Assembly (NCBI RefSeq): GCF_003820355.1
Contig: NZ_RPOK01000003.1
Span: forward strand, 475,686-539,685
DNA: 64,000 nucleotides
Reading direction: 5' to 3'
From: Paralteromonas sediminis
GTDB taxonomy: Bacteria > Pseudomonadota > Gammaproteobacteria > Enterobacterales > Alteromonadaceae
Below, one piece after another: positions 54,534 through 64,000 of the stretch; within the stretch, counting starts at the first letter, position 1, and the number at the start of each line of letters is the position of its first letter. The notes beneath the pieces are model-generated. The model was not told where the DNA came from, did not search any database, and saw only the letters and a program-made list of their open reading frames with translations. The translations under genes and the position numbers were made by a program.

Positions 54534-55144
54534 GAGTTGGCCCCCACTAGAGCAAACTCACGCCTGAGTGTTCCAAAGGTTTCGCTTTCAATGATTAAGG
54601 CGACGCCTTGGGGTAGGGTTGTTCCCACATAGGAATCAGACCAGCGCAGTTCACCGTCTTCTTCTCCCCCCACATAAAATTCAACACGAAAATCAAGCAC
54701 GTCGTCGAGCAGTACACGCTCCTTCGGTTCATAACCAATGACATTGTCCAGGTAGTGCCCCGACAGTCGCTCCAAGCGACCCTCAGTTAACCGGTAAGCC
54801 ACGTATTCAAGCGTACTGCGAGGCAACATGAACTGCGGATTACTCCATCCTGCCCGCACAAAAGCTAGGCCGTCTGCATCACTGGTATCGGTGATCCCAC
54901 CAAACATGACTCTGTCGATAGCCTCACCCTCAATGCGAACAGGTCTGGCGATGGCCTGTTGCACATCACGCTCAATTAGCAGCATGGCCCGCTGTAGAGA
55001 TTGTAGCCGTACAAATCGTTCACTGGCCGCCTCATTGCTGTCGATAACAGTGGTAAGTAATGCCGTACTGCCAATACCGATCATAGTGAAGATCGCCATC
55101 GCAATTAGAATTTCCAGCATTGTAAACCCGTTAACGCTGCGCAT
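54530..55144 (-). CDS. gspJ: Type II secretion minor pseudopilin J
   Basis: A 204-residue minor pseudopilin. Prepilin cleavage after Gly6 (MRSVNG-FTMLEIL) leaves Phe1 and Glu5. It forms the tip complex with GspI and GspK. Its start shares one base with the gspI stop, so the two are coupled. Confidence 0.95.
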   Translation of the reverse strand: MRSVNGFTMLEILIAMAIFTMIGIGSTALLTTVIDSNEAASERFVRLQSLQRAMLLIERDVQQAIARPVRIEGEAIDRVMFGGITDTSDADGLAFVRAGWSNPQFMLPRSTLEYVAYRLTEGRLERLSGHYLDNVIGYEPKERVLLDDVLDFRVEFYVGGEEDGELRWSDSYVGTTLPQGVALIIESETFGTLRREFALVGANS

Positions 55145-55557
55145 TAGTCCTGAGCCTCAACTGTAGGTTTCGCAAAGTAAGCGGTTACTGACGTGATAGA
55201 GTTTTCATAACCTGCATCACGGCCGACATAAACGGTAACTTGCTTAAGTTCACTGTCATTGGTATCCAACACTTGTTGACGCCAATACCAGTCGCGCCCC
55301 GCCATGTTCACACTGCCTCGAGCGTTATTGCGAATAGGCCATTTTTTTTCAAGTTCAATACGGGCTAGTTGATTATTCGCAACCCAGCTTGCAATGGTAA
55401 TAGACTCCACTTGCTCCACCGAGTAAAGGTTATCACCTACGGCTTTTAGAATGGCAGTGCCAACAATGGCGAAGATGGCAATAGCCACCAGCACTTCCAA
55501 CAAGGTCAGCCCATGATGCTGTGAGCGTTTATTCTGGCTCTTGCTCTGGCGCATCAT
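55144..55557 (-). CDS. gspI: Type II secretion minor pseudopilin I
   Basis: A 137-residue minor pseudopilin. Cleavage is expected after Gly16 (QHHG-LTLLEVLVAIAIF), so the leader is long and basic. It starts within the gspH end (29-base overlap; 26 if the second ATG is used). It caps the pseudopilus with GspJ and GspK. Confidence 0.95.
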   Translation of the reverse strand: MMRQSKSQNKRSQHHGLTLLEVLVAIAIFAIVGTAILKAVGDNLYSVEQVESITIASWVANNQLARIELEKKWPIRNNARGSVNMAGRDWYWRQQVLDTNDSELKQVTVYVGRDAGYENSITSVTAYFAKPTVEAQD

Positions 55558-56164
55558 AAGGTCCTTTGAGCTCTAGGGGTGGGACATCTTTGTTGTTCAA
55601 AAAGAAATACACTGGAAACTCTTCACTAAAGTCGGGCTCATAGGCCAGCATTACACTAAACGGCGTAATCTCTCCACTTGACATAATAAGAACTTGCGGG
55701 GGTGGAAGTGATTTGTCCTCTTCGTTACCAATATCTACGCTGTCTTCAGACACCGACAAGGTTTCATCAAACAGTTCTCTGTCAAACAAACGCTCGGTTT
55801 CTTCCCATGGCAAGCTGTCCAGTTCAAGCTCAAAAGAAAATGATTGTGGCAGCGTATGACCAGAATAAAGCGGATCGTCTAATACCTGCCATTGGTTTTC
55901 GTCATCCAGCGCCATAAAAAAATATTCATTTTTTGCGGCTTCAAAGCGAATACCCAGTTCGGTTTGATTGAGCACCGCGTAATCGCTAGCCATATCAACA
56001 ATAACCTGAAAGCGGCGTGCCTGCTCTTTTAACCTGTCAGATTGACTTACGGAAAACGCGTTGAACAAGACATAGCTGACAGCCATCCCAATCAAAAACA
56101 GCACCAACAATATTTCTAATAATGTAAAGCCTTTGGAGCTGGCTTTTGACGGCAGTGGCATCAT
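55529..56164 (-). CDS. gspH: Type II secretion minor pseudopilin H
   Basis: A 211-residue minor pseudopilin with cleavage after Gly12 (ASSKG-FTLLEILLVL). It is longer than most GspH (about 160-190), with an acidic, proline-rich C-terminal part (DEEDKSLPPPQVL-type). It lies 6 bases after gspG. Confidence 0.92.
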   Translation of the reverse strand: MMPLPSKASSKGFTLLEILLVLFLIGMAVSYVLFNAFSVSQSDRLKEQARRFQVIVDMASDYAVLNQTELGIRFEAAKNEYFFMALDDENQWQVLDDPLYSGHTLPQSFSFELELDSLPWEETERLFDRELFDETLSVSEDSVDIGNEEDKSLPPPQVLIMSSGEITPFSVMLAYEPDFSEEFPVYFFLNNKDVPPLELKGPYDAPEQEPE

Positions 56165-56170
56165 TGTATT

Positions 56171-56605
56171 CTATTGATAGTCACCAATGTTCCAGGTACC
56201 AATGTCGTCGTCAGTGCCTGGTAATGTGTCAGGGCCATTTGAAAAAATATCGATAACACCTAACTCTCCAGGGCTAATGAGCTGGTACGGCTGTCCCCAT
56301 GGATCTTCAGGCAGACGTCGAATAAACCCGCCCTCTGGATAATTACTAGGAATAGGGTCGACGGTAGGTGCATTAACTAATGCGTCCAGGCCTTGCTCTG
56401 TAGTGGGGTACACATTATTTCGCAACTTGTACATTTGCAGAGCACTTTCAAGCTGCTGAATATCTATCGCCGCCTTTTTCAATTGGGCTTCTTCAGACTG
56501 CCCTAAAAACTGCGGCGCGACCACGGCCGTAATTAAACCAATAATGAGCAACACCACCATAATTTCTATTAGTGTGAAGCCTTTCAGTGCGTTACGATTT
56601 TTCAT
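56171..56605 (-). CDS. gspG: Type II secretion major pseudopilin G
   Basis: A 144-residue major pseudopilin. Prepilin peptidase should cleave after Gly9 (KG-FTLIEIMVVL); Glu5 of the mature form is present. The C-terminal calcium loop (NGPDTLPGTDDDIGTWN) is typical. No prepilin peptidase gene (gspO/pilD) is in the window, so it must be provided elsewhere, probably with a type IV pilus cluster. Confidence 0.97.
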   Translation of the reverse strand: MKNRNALKGFTLIEIMVVLLIIGLITAVVAPQFLGQSEEAQLKKAAIDIQQLESALQMYKLRNNVYPTTEQGLDALVNAPTVDPIPSNYPEGGFIRRLPEDPWGQPYQLISPGELGVIDIFSNGPDTLPGTDDDIGTWNIGDYQ

Positions 56606-57828
56606 TAAATCACCATATTGTTTAGCGCAAGTATGGGTTGAAGAATGGCCATTACAATAAACAGCACTATCCCTGCCATAGCGACAATTAAAATGGGCTC
56701 AAATAATTTGAGTGAGACACCAATTAACGTTTCAAATTCCCTGTCTTGATTATCTGCAGCCCTGGCTAGCATTTGCTGAAGTTCACCAGAACGCTCACCT
56801 GACGCAATCATATGCATCATCATAGGTGGAAAAAGTTTTGTATTGTCTAAAGCCGCCCGCAGACTGGAGCCTTCTTTCACATTATCTGACGCCGCGGCAA
56901 CCCGCTCTTTGATATACAGGTTTTCCAGTACGTCGCTGGCGATGCGCATAGCTTCTAATAAGGGCACAGCACTGGCTGTTAAAATACTCAGCGTACGTGC
57001 AAACCGAGCAGTATTAAGCCCTCTAGACACCTTACCAACCATGGGCAGCGACAGAATAAATTTGTGGTATTTTAAGCGCAGATGCCTTTGCTTTAAGAGT
57101 TGCCTGAAAGCAACAACAAGGACAATAATCAACAGAACAAACAAAGCACCATAATTTTGCACCCATTCACTTGTGCCAATCAGTATTTGAGTAATTAGGG
57201 GTAGCTCCTGGCCCATCTGATCAAACTGCCCGACAATTTTGGGAACCACTATAGTTAATAGTGCTGCAACGATACCCACAGCAAACACCATCATAATAAT
57301 GGGGTATATCAGTGCCTGTGTAACCGCATTTTTGATCTGCTGACGCTTTTCGGTGTAGTCGGCTAGACGATTCAACACCGTATCTAAATGACCTGACTTT
57401 TCCCCTGCGGCCACCATGGCGCGAAACAACTCATCAAACACACTGGGAAATTCATTCATGGCCACAGCCAGACCATGACCCTCTACCACTTTGCTGCGCA
57501 CGGCCATCATCATGCTTTTGTGGCGCTGCTTATCGCATTGTTCAGCAACCGCTAACAGCGCTTCCTCTATGGGCAACGCTGACTCCACAAGTGTGGCAAG
57601 CTGGCGCGTTAGCAGGGCAAGCTCAGATGCTGAAATGCTCGGTTTGAATAAGGCGAGTGAAAAACTCCCGCCTGACGTGGTGTTTTTCTCGGCTACCTGC
57701 TCCACACTGAGGGGCATTAGCCCTTTTTCGCGCAGCTGCTGCCGTACCTGGCGCGCATTGTCACCTTCAAGGACACCCGATTTATTGCGCCCATCTGATG
57801 CGATAGCTTTATATGCAAACGCTGCCAC
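56605..57828 (-). CDS. gspF: Type II secretion inner-membrane platform protein F
   Basis: A 407-residue polytopic protein with two homologous cytoplasmic domains and three membrane helices (about 173-195, 222-242, 378-398). MAAFAYKAIASDGRNKSGVLEGDNARQVRQQLREKG is the typical start. GspF couples the GspE motor to pseudopilus growth. Its stop and the gspG start share one base. Confidence 0.96.
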   Translation of the reverse strand: MAAFAYKAIASDGRNKSGVLEGDNARQVRQQLREKGLMPLSVEQVAEKNTTSGGSFSLALFKPSISASELALLTRQLATLVESALPIEEALLAVAEQCDKQRHKSMMMAVRSKVVEGHGLAVAMNEFPSVFDELFRAMVAAGEKSGHLDTVLNRLADYTEKRQQIKNAVTQALIYPIIMMVFAVGIVAALLTIVVPKIVGQFDQMGQELPLITQILIGTSEWVQNYGALFVLLIIVLVVAFRQLLKQRHLRLKYHKFILSLPMVGKVSRGLNTARFARTLSILTASAVPLLEAMRIASDVLENLYIKERVAAASDNVKEGSSLRAALDNTKLFPPMMMHMIASGERSGELQQMLARAADNQDREFETLIGVSLKLFEPILIVAMAGIVLFIVMAILQPILALNNMVI

Positions 57829-57830
57829 TT

Positions 57831-59363
57831 CTAATCCTCGCGGGTAACGCGCAGCACTTCTTCTAACGAAGTGAGGCCAGACAACACTTTCTTACAGCCG
57901 TCTTCACGAATACTGGGCGTAGATTCACGTATATAGCGTTCGATGACCTGCTCGCCTTTGCCAGCATGCATAAGTTCACGAATGTGTTCATCAACAATCA
58001 GCAATTCGTGAATACCCGTACGGCCTTTGTAGCCGGTTTGATTACACTCAGCGCAGCCGCGAGCCGAAAAAATGGGGTTGGCAATTGCACTACTTTCCTC
58101 AATACCCAAAATTTCACATTCGCGTGCGTTGGGCGTATGTTCTGACTTGCAACTAGGGCAAAGTGTGCGCACTAATCGCTGCGACAATACTGCGAGTAAA
58201 CTGGATGACAGCAAAAAGGACTCAATACCCATGTCTTCCAATCGGGTGATTGCACCTGATGCGGTGTTGGTATGCAAGGTCGACAATACCAAATGTCCGG
58301 TTAAACTGGCCTGAACCGCAATTTGTGCGGTTTCAATATCGCGGATTTCGCCCACCATGACCACATCAGGATCCTGCCGAAGAATCGCTCTTAACCCACG
58401 CGCAAACGTCATATCGACTCTTGGGTTTACCTGCGTCTGACCAATCCCTTCCAGGTCGAATTCTATGGGGTCTTCAACTGTGAGAATATTGCGGTCTTTT
58501 GAATTTATTTCGCTTAAACCTGCATACAGGGTGGTACTTTTACCAGAGCCTGTTGGACCGGTTACCAGAATAATACCGTGAGGTTTTCTGATAAGCGCGG
58601 AAAAGTGGTCACGGTTAGCTTGCGTCATGCCCAAATCTTCAAGATTTAACCGCGCGTTGTTTTTATCCAGCAAACGCAATACCACGCGCTCACCATGACT
58701 CGACGGCATTGTGGACACACGCACATCAACCGCCCGACCCGCAATTCGCAAGGTAATACGGCCATCCTGCGGCACGCGTTTTTCGGCAATATCGAGTTTG
58801 GCCATGACCTTAATTCTTGATACCAGCATAGAAGACAGCTTGCGATTGGGTCGCAAAATCTCACGCAATACGCCGTCGACGCGAAAACGCACAACCAGCT
58901 GATTTTCAAAGGTTTCAATGTGAATGTCTGAGGCACCTTCTTTGATTGCTTCACCGAGCATGGCATTGATCAACTTAATAATAGGTGCATCATCTTCGCT
59001 GTCGAGCAAGTCTTCGGTGTCTGGCAATTCGTCTGCCAGTGAAAACAAATCACTTTCATTACCCAAGTCTTCCATGAGCTGCTTTGCTGCTGACGAATCT
59101 CGCTGAAACGCCGCGGTCAGCATGCTGTCAAACTGATCACTGGGTACTTCTTTGGGGGTAAACGGCGCGCCGAAAAATCGCCTGACCTCTGCAAACGCCG
59201 TAAAGGGGGTATCGGCGGTATGGTACAAGATCGCGGGTTGCTGATTGGTTTCTAACAGCACGCGATTGCGCTTGGCAAAACCAAACGCTAATTGTTTTTC
59301 AGCGACGGCATCAGGCTCTGCGATAATGTCAGTATTCACTACCGATTCGTCTTTTGTGCTCAT
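57831..59363 (-). CDS. gspE: Type II secretion ATPase E
   Basis: A 510-residue AAA-like secretion ATPase. Walker A is [14 protein letters not shown], the Asp box VEDPIEFDL, Walker [14 protein letters not shown] and the His box [12 protein letters not shown]. The zinc-binding tetracysteine motif (CPSC and CAEC, about residues 400-445) is present. It powers pseudopilus assembly from the cytosol. Its start overlaps the gspD stop by 4 bases. Confidence 0.97.
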   Translation of the reverse strand: MSTKDESVVNTDIIAEPDAVAEKQLAFGFAKRNRVLLETNQQPAILYHTADTPFTAFAEVRRFFGAPFTPKEVPSDQFDSMLTAAFQRDSSAAKQLMEDLGNESDLFSLADELPDTEDLLDSEDDAPIIKLINAMLGEAIKEGASDIHIETFENQLVVRFRVDGVLREILRPNRKLSSMLVSRIKVMAKLDIAEKRVPQDGRITLRIAGRAVDVRVSTMPSSHGERVVLRLLDKNNARLNLEDLGMTQANRDHFSALIRKPHGIILVTGPTGSGKSTTLYAGLSEINSKDRNILTVEDPIEFDLEGIGQTQVNPRVDMTFARGLRAILRQDPDVVMVGEIRDIETAQIAVQASLTGHLVLSTLHTNTASGAITRLEDMGIESFLLSSSLLAVLSQRLVRTLCPSCKSEHTPNARECEILGIEESSAIANPIFSARGCAECNQTGYKGRTGIHELLIVDEHIRELMHAGKGEQVIERYIRESTPSIREDGCKKVLSGLTSLEEVLRVTRED

Positions 59364-61423
59364 TCATCCTTACCTTCTTTTTTTGCTTTCTTCAGCAAAT
59401 ACTCATCATAAGTTGGAGGCAAGGTAAGACTATCATCCCATTTGGGTAATACAGGCGACTCTGTCATCGGCATAAGTGACACGCCTTCAGACTGTCTTTT
59501 TAGCTGTTCAGCCCGAATAAAGTTGTATTTGCGATGGCTGATTTCATTCATGGTAACACCATCACGCACAATTTTAGGTCGTAAGAACACCATCAGGTTG
59601 CGCTTGCGTTTACTTGACGTAGTGGTTTTAAATAAGTTACCCAGTATGGGAATATCACCAAGAAGCGGTACTTTAGACACGCTTTCCTGCACGTCTTCAT
59701 CTATCAAACCGCCTAATACAATAGTGCCGCCGTCATCGACAATGACCGTGGTTTTAATTTCACGTTTATTAATTGAAATATCTACGGCAGTCGCCCCGCT
59801 CACACTGGACACTTCCTGTTCGATCATTAACTGTACGGCATCACCCTCATTAATTTGCGGGGTGACTTTAAGCTTGATACCTACTTCCTGACGGTCAACC
59901 GTGGTGAACGGGTTACCATTGTTTGCACTGGCTGTCGTACCGGTAAGAATAGGCACCTCCTGACCAACGATGAAGAAAGCTTCTTCGTTGTCCATGGTGG
60001 TGAGATGTGGCGTTGCCAGCACATTGGAATTAGTGTCTGTACTGACAGCCTGTAACACAGCGCCCCAGCCGTCTTCTACCACACCCGCAATCATGCCGTT
60101 CAAACCGCCGAGCAAGCTAGCCAGAGCGGTGAAATCACCTTGTGTAGATGTGGTTTGCGTTACAGCGTTACCGTTGGCATCCACCACAATGTTGCCTTCA
60201 CTGTCTCGCACGTTAGTGGTTTCGGTTCGATCATCCGCTTGCTTCAGTGCCACGCCTAATGAGCCGATTCCCACACCACCATTGGTAAATTGTGTACCAC
60301 CGCCGCTTTCTGAAATAAACTGCACGCCTAAGGTCGTGCCGTCACCTTCAAACACCTCCACAATAATCGCTTCAACCTGAACCTGGGCACGACGAACGTC
60401 TAGTTGACGAATGACCTCTTCCAGTGAGCGCATCATATCGGGCTCAGCGGTGATCACCAGTGAGTTTGAGTCTTCATGTGAATCGATACTGACTTCACGA
60501 TTGGCACCAGTGCGTCTGGTTTGATTGCCACTTTGCTCTTCAGCTTGGATACTGGCACTTACGCCTTGCAGCACCTTCACTAAATCTTCTGCTTTGGCAT
60601 AATTTAGGAAGATCACCCGGGTATTGCCGCTGGTTTCCAGCTCTTGGTCCATGCGTTCAATCAGGTTGATAAGCCGCGCGCGAGATTTAGTGTCACCGCT
60701 GACAATCACGCTGTTGGTTCTGTCATCAGCCACTACGCGAGGTGCTGATTTGGCCGAGGTAGCAGCTTTGGCCTGGTTTTTCTCAATGCTTTCTACGATG
60801 CGTACCATTTCAGAAGCAGACGCAAACTTAAGCTTCACTATTTCAACTTCTTCATCACCCGCTCGGTCAACCCGTTCAATGATTTCTACCAAACGGTTTA
60901 CCACGGTGGCACGGCCGGTCAGCATCATCACGTTTGACGCGTCGTGCTGCACAACGTTACCGCCGCCAGTTTGATCGTTAAGCTGGCGCAAAATGGGCGA
61001 AAGTTCTCGCACAGGTACATTATAAACTGGAACAACACGGGTGATCATCTCGTCACCGTTCAACGAAGCGCCTTCAACAACAGGAATATTCGACTTTTTA
61101 GAGTCTTTCGAACGCACAATTTTGATGATGCCGTTGGGCATCTCTACTGCGGCATAATCGTAAACTTGCAATACATTTAAGAAGAACTGGTAATACTGCT
61201 CCTCATTCATCAAATCGTAACTGCGCACACTGATCTTACCGCGCACATTGGGGTCGATAATAATGGTCTTTTGCAGGTTTTTGCCGACGATATTGATGAA
61301 TTCCTGAATATCCGTTTCTTTGAAGTTAGGCATGTATTCGGCCGCATAGAGCGAGGCACATGCCATTGAGGCAACAACGGCCGCGCTCAGGCGTTTTACC
61401 ATGGTAGAGCCTAAGTGCTTCAT
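59360..61423 (-). CDS. gspD: Type II secretion outer-membrane secretin D
   Basis: The outer-membrane channel of the system. I prefer the ATG at 61423 (687 residues), with AGGA 11 bases before it and a compact signal peptide (ending SLYA-A); upstream GTG at 61456 and ATG at 61447 give longer signals. N-terminal N0-N3 domains (about 30-330) lead to the secretin core with [14 protein letters not shown] and the lip region. A Gly-rich/acidic insert lies in the core (about 360-420). There is no pilotin gene (gspS) here. Confidence 0.95.
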   Translation of the reverse strand: MKHLGSTMVKRLSAAVVASMACASLYAAEYMPNFKETDIQEFINIVGKNLQKTIIIDPNVRGKISVRSYDLMNEEQYYQFFLNVLQVYDYAAVEMPNGIIKIVRSKDSKKSNIPVVEGASLNGDEMITRVVPVYNVPVRELSPILRQLNDQTGGGNVVQHDASNVMMLTGRATVVNRLVEIIERVDRAGDEEVEIVKLKFASASEMVRIVESIEKNQAKAATSAKSAPRVVADDRTNSVIVSGDTKSRARLINLIERMDQELETSGNTRVIFLNYAKAEDLVKVLQGVSASIQAEEQSGNQTRRTGANREVSIDSHEDSNSLVITAEPDMMRSLEEVIRQLDVRRAQVQVEAIIVEVFEGDGTTLGVQFISESGGGTQFTNGGVGIGSLGVALKQADDRTETTNVRDSEGNIVVDANGNAVTQTTSTQGDFTALASLLGGLNGMIAGVVEDGWGAVLQAVSTDTNSNVLATPHLTTMDNEEAFFIVGQEVPILTGTTASANNGNPFTTVDRQEVGIKLKVTPQINEGDAVQLMIEQEVSSVSGATAVDISINKREIKTTVIVDDGGTIVLGGLIDEDVQESVSKVPLLGDIPILGNLFKTTTSSKRKRNLMVFLRPKIVRDGVTMNEISHRKYNFIRAEQLKRQSEGVSLMPMTESPVLPKWDDSLTLPPTYDEYLLKKAKKEGKDE

Positions 61424-61462
61424 ACTACGAGTTTTCCTGTTTATCATTCTTTTCACTTACCT

Positions 61463-62407
61463 TTACGCTTCGGGCAATTCTAGATAAAGCGTTAAAATTT
61501 CACCATTTCGGTTTACTGTTAGCTCGATAAATTCTGCATTGCGCAACTCTCCCATGGCGTCTATGGATTGTTGCGGATCGGTTAAATCCAAACCGTTAAT
61601 AAGTGTAACCACATCACCGCTTTTCAGTCCGGTGGCTTCAAACAACGCAGGATTTTTACCCGGACTAATTTTATACCCTACTGTAACATCGTCTTCGCGG
61701 TGGGGAGCAACACTGATAAAGTCAACAAAGCTATCCGGCGATTCACGTAACTGACGAGTGGCCTCGATGGCTTCATTAGAAAGCCGTGAAGCCGGCGCCG
61801 GTGCCGTAACATTGCGCGAACTGTTGCGCTGAGCAACGGCCACTTCGCGAAGTCTTGCTTCTCGCGCCCGGTTAGCTTGTTCATAATCGATGCCTTCCAT
61901 CATCAAGGTTTCATTGCGCACGCCATTTCGAATAATCACTCTATCAGACTGAACCTGATGGAGAATGGCGTTGGTCCCTTCTATTTTCTCACCTATCCCA
62001 TACACTGCCTGACTTCCCCTGTGTTCAATAACCGCGGTACCATAATCGAGGTTCGAACTGGACACGACCCCGGTTAAGACCAAATTAAGGCGAGTTTCAG
62101 GTGCGTCGGTTACGGCTTCTTGTACCGGCTGTGTTTGCACAACCAGATCGCCGAATAAATTCAGTTGCTGCAGCGCTCTGATATCAGTATTTGGGCTATT
62201 GTTACTGGAAGATTGAGCGTTATTTTCTGCAATTTGCCCCGCATTTTGTGCGGAAGTTTTTGGCTCTGGTATAATTCGCCACACAAGGTCAGCCAAAAAG
62301 GCCAACAAATAAATTGCCAGTATCGCGACGACGAAACGATTAATTTGCCGTTGATGTTGCCCAAAGAACAAGGCCATGGATTGTGGGTTCAGTTTATCTA
62401 CTGCCAT
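61463..62407 (-). CDS. gspC: Type II secretion inner-membrane protein C
   Basis: A 314-residue protein with one N-terminal membrane helix (about 22-42), a periplasmic HR domain (NLFGDLV..., about 90-180) and a C-terminal PDZ domain (VGYKISPGKNPALFEATGLKSGDVVTLINGLDL). GspC links the inner-membrane platform to the secretin. It is the first gene of the operon, divergent from hslR by 91 bases. Confidence 0.95.
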   Translation of the reverse strand: MAVDKLNPQSMALFFGQHQRQINRFVVAILAIYLLAFLADLVWRIIPEPKTSAQNAGQIAENNAQSSSNNSPNTDIRALQQLNLFGDLVVQTQPVQEAVTDAPETRLNLVLTGVVSSSNLDYGTAVIEHRGSQAVYGIGEKIEGTNAILHQVQSDRVIIRNGVRNETLMMEGIDYEQANRAREARLREVAVAQRNSSRNVTAPAPASRLSNEAIEATRQLRESPDSFVDFISVAPHREDDVTVGYKISPGKNPALFEATGLKSGDVVTLINGLDLTDPQQSIDAMGELRNAEFIELTVNRNGEILTLYLELPEA

Positions 62408-62498
62408 GCTTTACTGATTGTGTTGTAGAGACCGTTCATCATAGCTTAGTCAATGCAGGGGCCACAACTCTAATGCGAAAGAGTGACGAATTTATTAC

Positions 62499-62903
62499 AT
62501 GAAAAGAGACAATCAAAAAGAACAAGACGCTCAGGTACGTCTGGATAAGTGGATATGGGCGGTAAGGCTAAGCAAAACCAGAAGCATTGCGCGCGACTGG
62601 ATCCAAGCCGGAAAGGTTCATTACAACGGACAGCGCTGTAAGCCTGGTAAGGTTGTAGAGTTAGGCGCACTAATAAAAGTACCCGCGGGTTGGGATATCA
62701 AGGAAGTAAAAATAGAAGGCATTGTTGATAAACGACAATCTGCCCCCATTGCACAGACCTTGTACAGCGAAACACCCGCCAGTTTGGAAAAGCGAGAGGA
62801 AAACAAGGCAGCCCGACAGGCCCAAACCTTTCACAATCCTCGCCCAGACAATCGCCCGGACAAGAAACAACGACGAGAAATTATTAAGTTAAAACACCAA
62901 TAG
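62499..62903 (+). CDS. hslR: Ribosome-associated heat-shock protein Hsp15 (HslR)
   Basis: A 134-residue RNA-binding protein with an S4 domain at about residues 14-75 (VRLDKWIWAVRLSKTRSIARDWIQAGKVHYNGQRC) and a basic tail. E. coli Hsp15 binds stalled 50S subunits carrying nascent chains. Length matches (133). hslO follows after 15 bases, as in E. coli. Confidence 0.96.
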   Translation: MKRDNQKEQDAQVRLDKWIWAVRLSKTRSIARDWIQAGKVHYNGQRCKPGKVVELGALIKVPAGWDIKEVKIEGIVDKRQSAPIAQTLYSETPASLEKREENKAARQAQTFHNPRPDNRPDKKQRREIIKLKHQ

Positions 62904-62918
62904 TGGTGCAGGATACCT

Positions 62919-63812
62919 ATGACAGATTTTGATACGTTACACAGATTCACTTTTACCGATGCGCCCGTGCGAGGCGAACTGGTACGCCTAAAAGACAGCT
63001 TGCAGACTATGCTGGGTAACGCAGATTACCCCGCTGAAATTAAAACCTTGATGGCCGAGTTAGCATCTGCAGCGGCGTTGTTAACTGCCACATTGAAGTT
63101 TGAAGGTGAGATTAGCCTGCAAATTCAGGGTAAAGGCGCTGTCAACTATGCCATTGTAAGTGCTGATCACAAGCTTAACTATCGCGGTATTGCGCGTTGG
63201 GACGAGTCTATGCAGACATTGCCCCAAAGTTTTTCTGAATTGTGTGCCGATTCGGTATTGGTGATCACTATCACTCCCAATGAAGGCGAACGCTACCAGG
63301 GTGTTGTTGCACTCGACAAACCAACATTGGCAGCGTGTTTGGAGAACTACTTCTTACAGTCCGAGCAGCTACTCACTAAAGTTTACCTGTTTGAGCAAAC
63401 TGACAATGAAACCGCATCAGCTGGATTTATGTTGCAGGTGCTGCCCTCAAGTGCCGCAGTCACAGCGACTGAAGACGCTGACGATTTTCACCACTTCACT
63501 GCACTTGCTGACACGCTGACCGCAGAGGAAATATTAAGCTTACCCGTTAAAACGGTATTGCACCGTCTTTATCACGAGCATGACATCACGCTGTTTGAAA
63601 GCCAGCCTATTGCCTTTAAATGTACCTGCTCAAAGGACCGCAGTGCTACTGCGCTTCTCAATGTAGAAAAAGACGAGCTGTTAGCCATCGTTGAAGAAGA
63701 AGGCTGTATCACGATGAACTGTCAGTATTGCCACACCGAATACCGTTTTGATGCCATCGATGTTGAGGCAATTCACAACGGTGCAGCAGCGGGCGGTTCT
63801 TCAGCTCACTAA
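62919..63812 (+). CDS. hslO: Redox-regulated chaperone Hsp33
   Basis: A 297-residue cytosolic holdase, activated by oxidation. The C-terminal redox switch has the four cysteines as CTC and CQYC (about residues 231-233 and 264-267), spaced as in Hsp33. The N-terminal dimer domain is complete. It lies behind hslR. In E. coli it sits before pckA; here the next gene is envZ on the other strand. Confidence 0.97.
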   Translation: MTDFDTLHRFTFTDAPVRGELVRLKDSLQTMLGNADYPAEIKTLMAELASAAALLTATLKFEGEISLQIQGKGAVNYAIVSADHKLNYRGIARWDESMQTLPQSFSELCADSVLVITITPNEGERYQGVVALDKPTLAACLENYFLQSEQLLTKVYLFEQTDNETASAGFMLQVLPSSAAVTATEDADDFHHFTALADTLTAEEILSLPVKTVLHRLYHEHDITLFESQPIAFKCTCSKDRSATALLNVEKDELLAIVEEEGCITMNCQYCHTEYRFDAIDVEAIHNGAAAGGSSAH

Positions 63813-63837
63813 CACACCGTGCTGAATAGCCGCTCGG

Positions 63838-64000
63838 TTACGACAGTGGCAATGTCATCTCTGCAACCAAACCTCCATCGGGATGGTTGCGAAGATCTAT
63901 ATTGCCACCATGCTTGTCGATAATACGCTTGGTGATCGCCAGACCAAGACCTGAACCGGCACTGCCTCGGGCAGTGTCGCCCTGTGTAAAAGGCATAAAC
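63838..64000 (-). CDS. envZ: EnvZ-like osmosensor histidine kinase, C-terminal end only
   Basis: The reading frame enters from the right edge and stops at 63838, leaving 53 codons. It holds the F box FMPFTQGD, the G2 box GSGLGLAI and the end of the ATPase domain, GGLVAEMTLPLS. The FTQGDTARGSAGSGLGLAITKRI pattern and position next to hslO suggest EnvZ, although a related kinase cannot be excluded. The 5' part and an ompR partner lie beyond the window. Confidence 0.75.
   Translation of the reverse strand, partial: FMPFTQGDTARGSAGSGLGLAITKRIIDKHGGNIDLRNHPDGGLVAEMTLPLS

Noticed and set aside
1-64000. CRISPR arrays, tRNA/rRNA genes, IS elements, prophage
   Set aside because: No regularly spaced repeats, no cloverleaf or rRNA sequences, and no transposase, integrase or phage proteins were found on either strand.

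Overview
The window looks like a piece of a gammaproteobacterial chromosome, most likely from Alteromonadaceae (Alteromonas or a close relative). I base this on gene content and order. There is a gspC-N type II secretion operon next to cysQ/nudE/yrfG, a yheV/yheS/TIGR02444/yheT/yheU block, fkpA/slyX, greB/tex, and hslR/hslO followed by envZ. This is from memory of the families; no search was run. Genes are densely packed, with no gap over 300 bases. I see no tRNA, rRNA, CRISPR array, insertion sequence or prophage.

Bases 1-14852 form one functional island for scavenging peptidoglycan fragments outside the cytoplasm. On the minus strand lie an AmiD-like zinc amidase fused to a serine hydrolase (cut by the left edge) and a D-Ala-D-Ala dipeptidase lipoprotein. 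On the plus strand lie a two-domain lipoprotein NagZ, a COG4299-type membrane acyltransferase and a MurR-like RpiR regulator. Converging on murR is a tightly coupled minus-strand operon, in transcription order: beta-lactamase-like protein, DUF819 permease, NlpC/P60 endopeptidase, sodium:solute symporter, murQ, namZ. It resembles the Bacillus subtilis murQ-murR-murP-amiE-nagZ-namZ cluster, with a sodium symporter where the PTS transporter would be. No MurNAc kinase is visible. A/T-rich palindromes sharing an AAATAAAAT core lie in three of its promoter regions and are candidate MurR operators.

Bases 14957-33832 are mixed metabolic and envelope genes. They include an M16 peptidase lipoprotein, a histone-deacetylase-like enzyme beside an acetyl-CoA hydrolase-GNAT fusion, and an aspartoacylase-like/glutamate-cysteine-ligase-like pair behind pckA, which has a perfect FNR box upstream. 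They continue with an orphan histidine kinase, an aquaporin with an AhpD-like protein, an S41 peptidase, an SDR, a thioesterase and an SMP-30 protein.

Bases 33837-37297 form an iron-linked patch: hemN, a candidate Fur-controlled small RNA with its own terminator, a small protein gene behind a second Fur box, and two genes of flagellar-like and metalloprotease-like families.

Bases 37310-51126 hold housekeeping genes: tex, greB, fkpA, slyX, the yhe block, yceI, cysQ, nudE, yrfG, yjjX and an esterase. Several intrinsic terminators and one long perfect inverted repeat lie among them.

Bases 51116-62407 are a complete gspC-N operon for type II secretion. The window ends with hslR, hslO and the 3' end of envZ.
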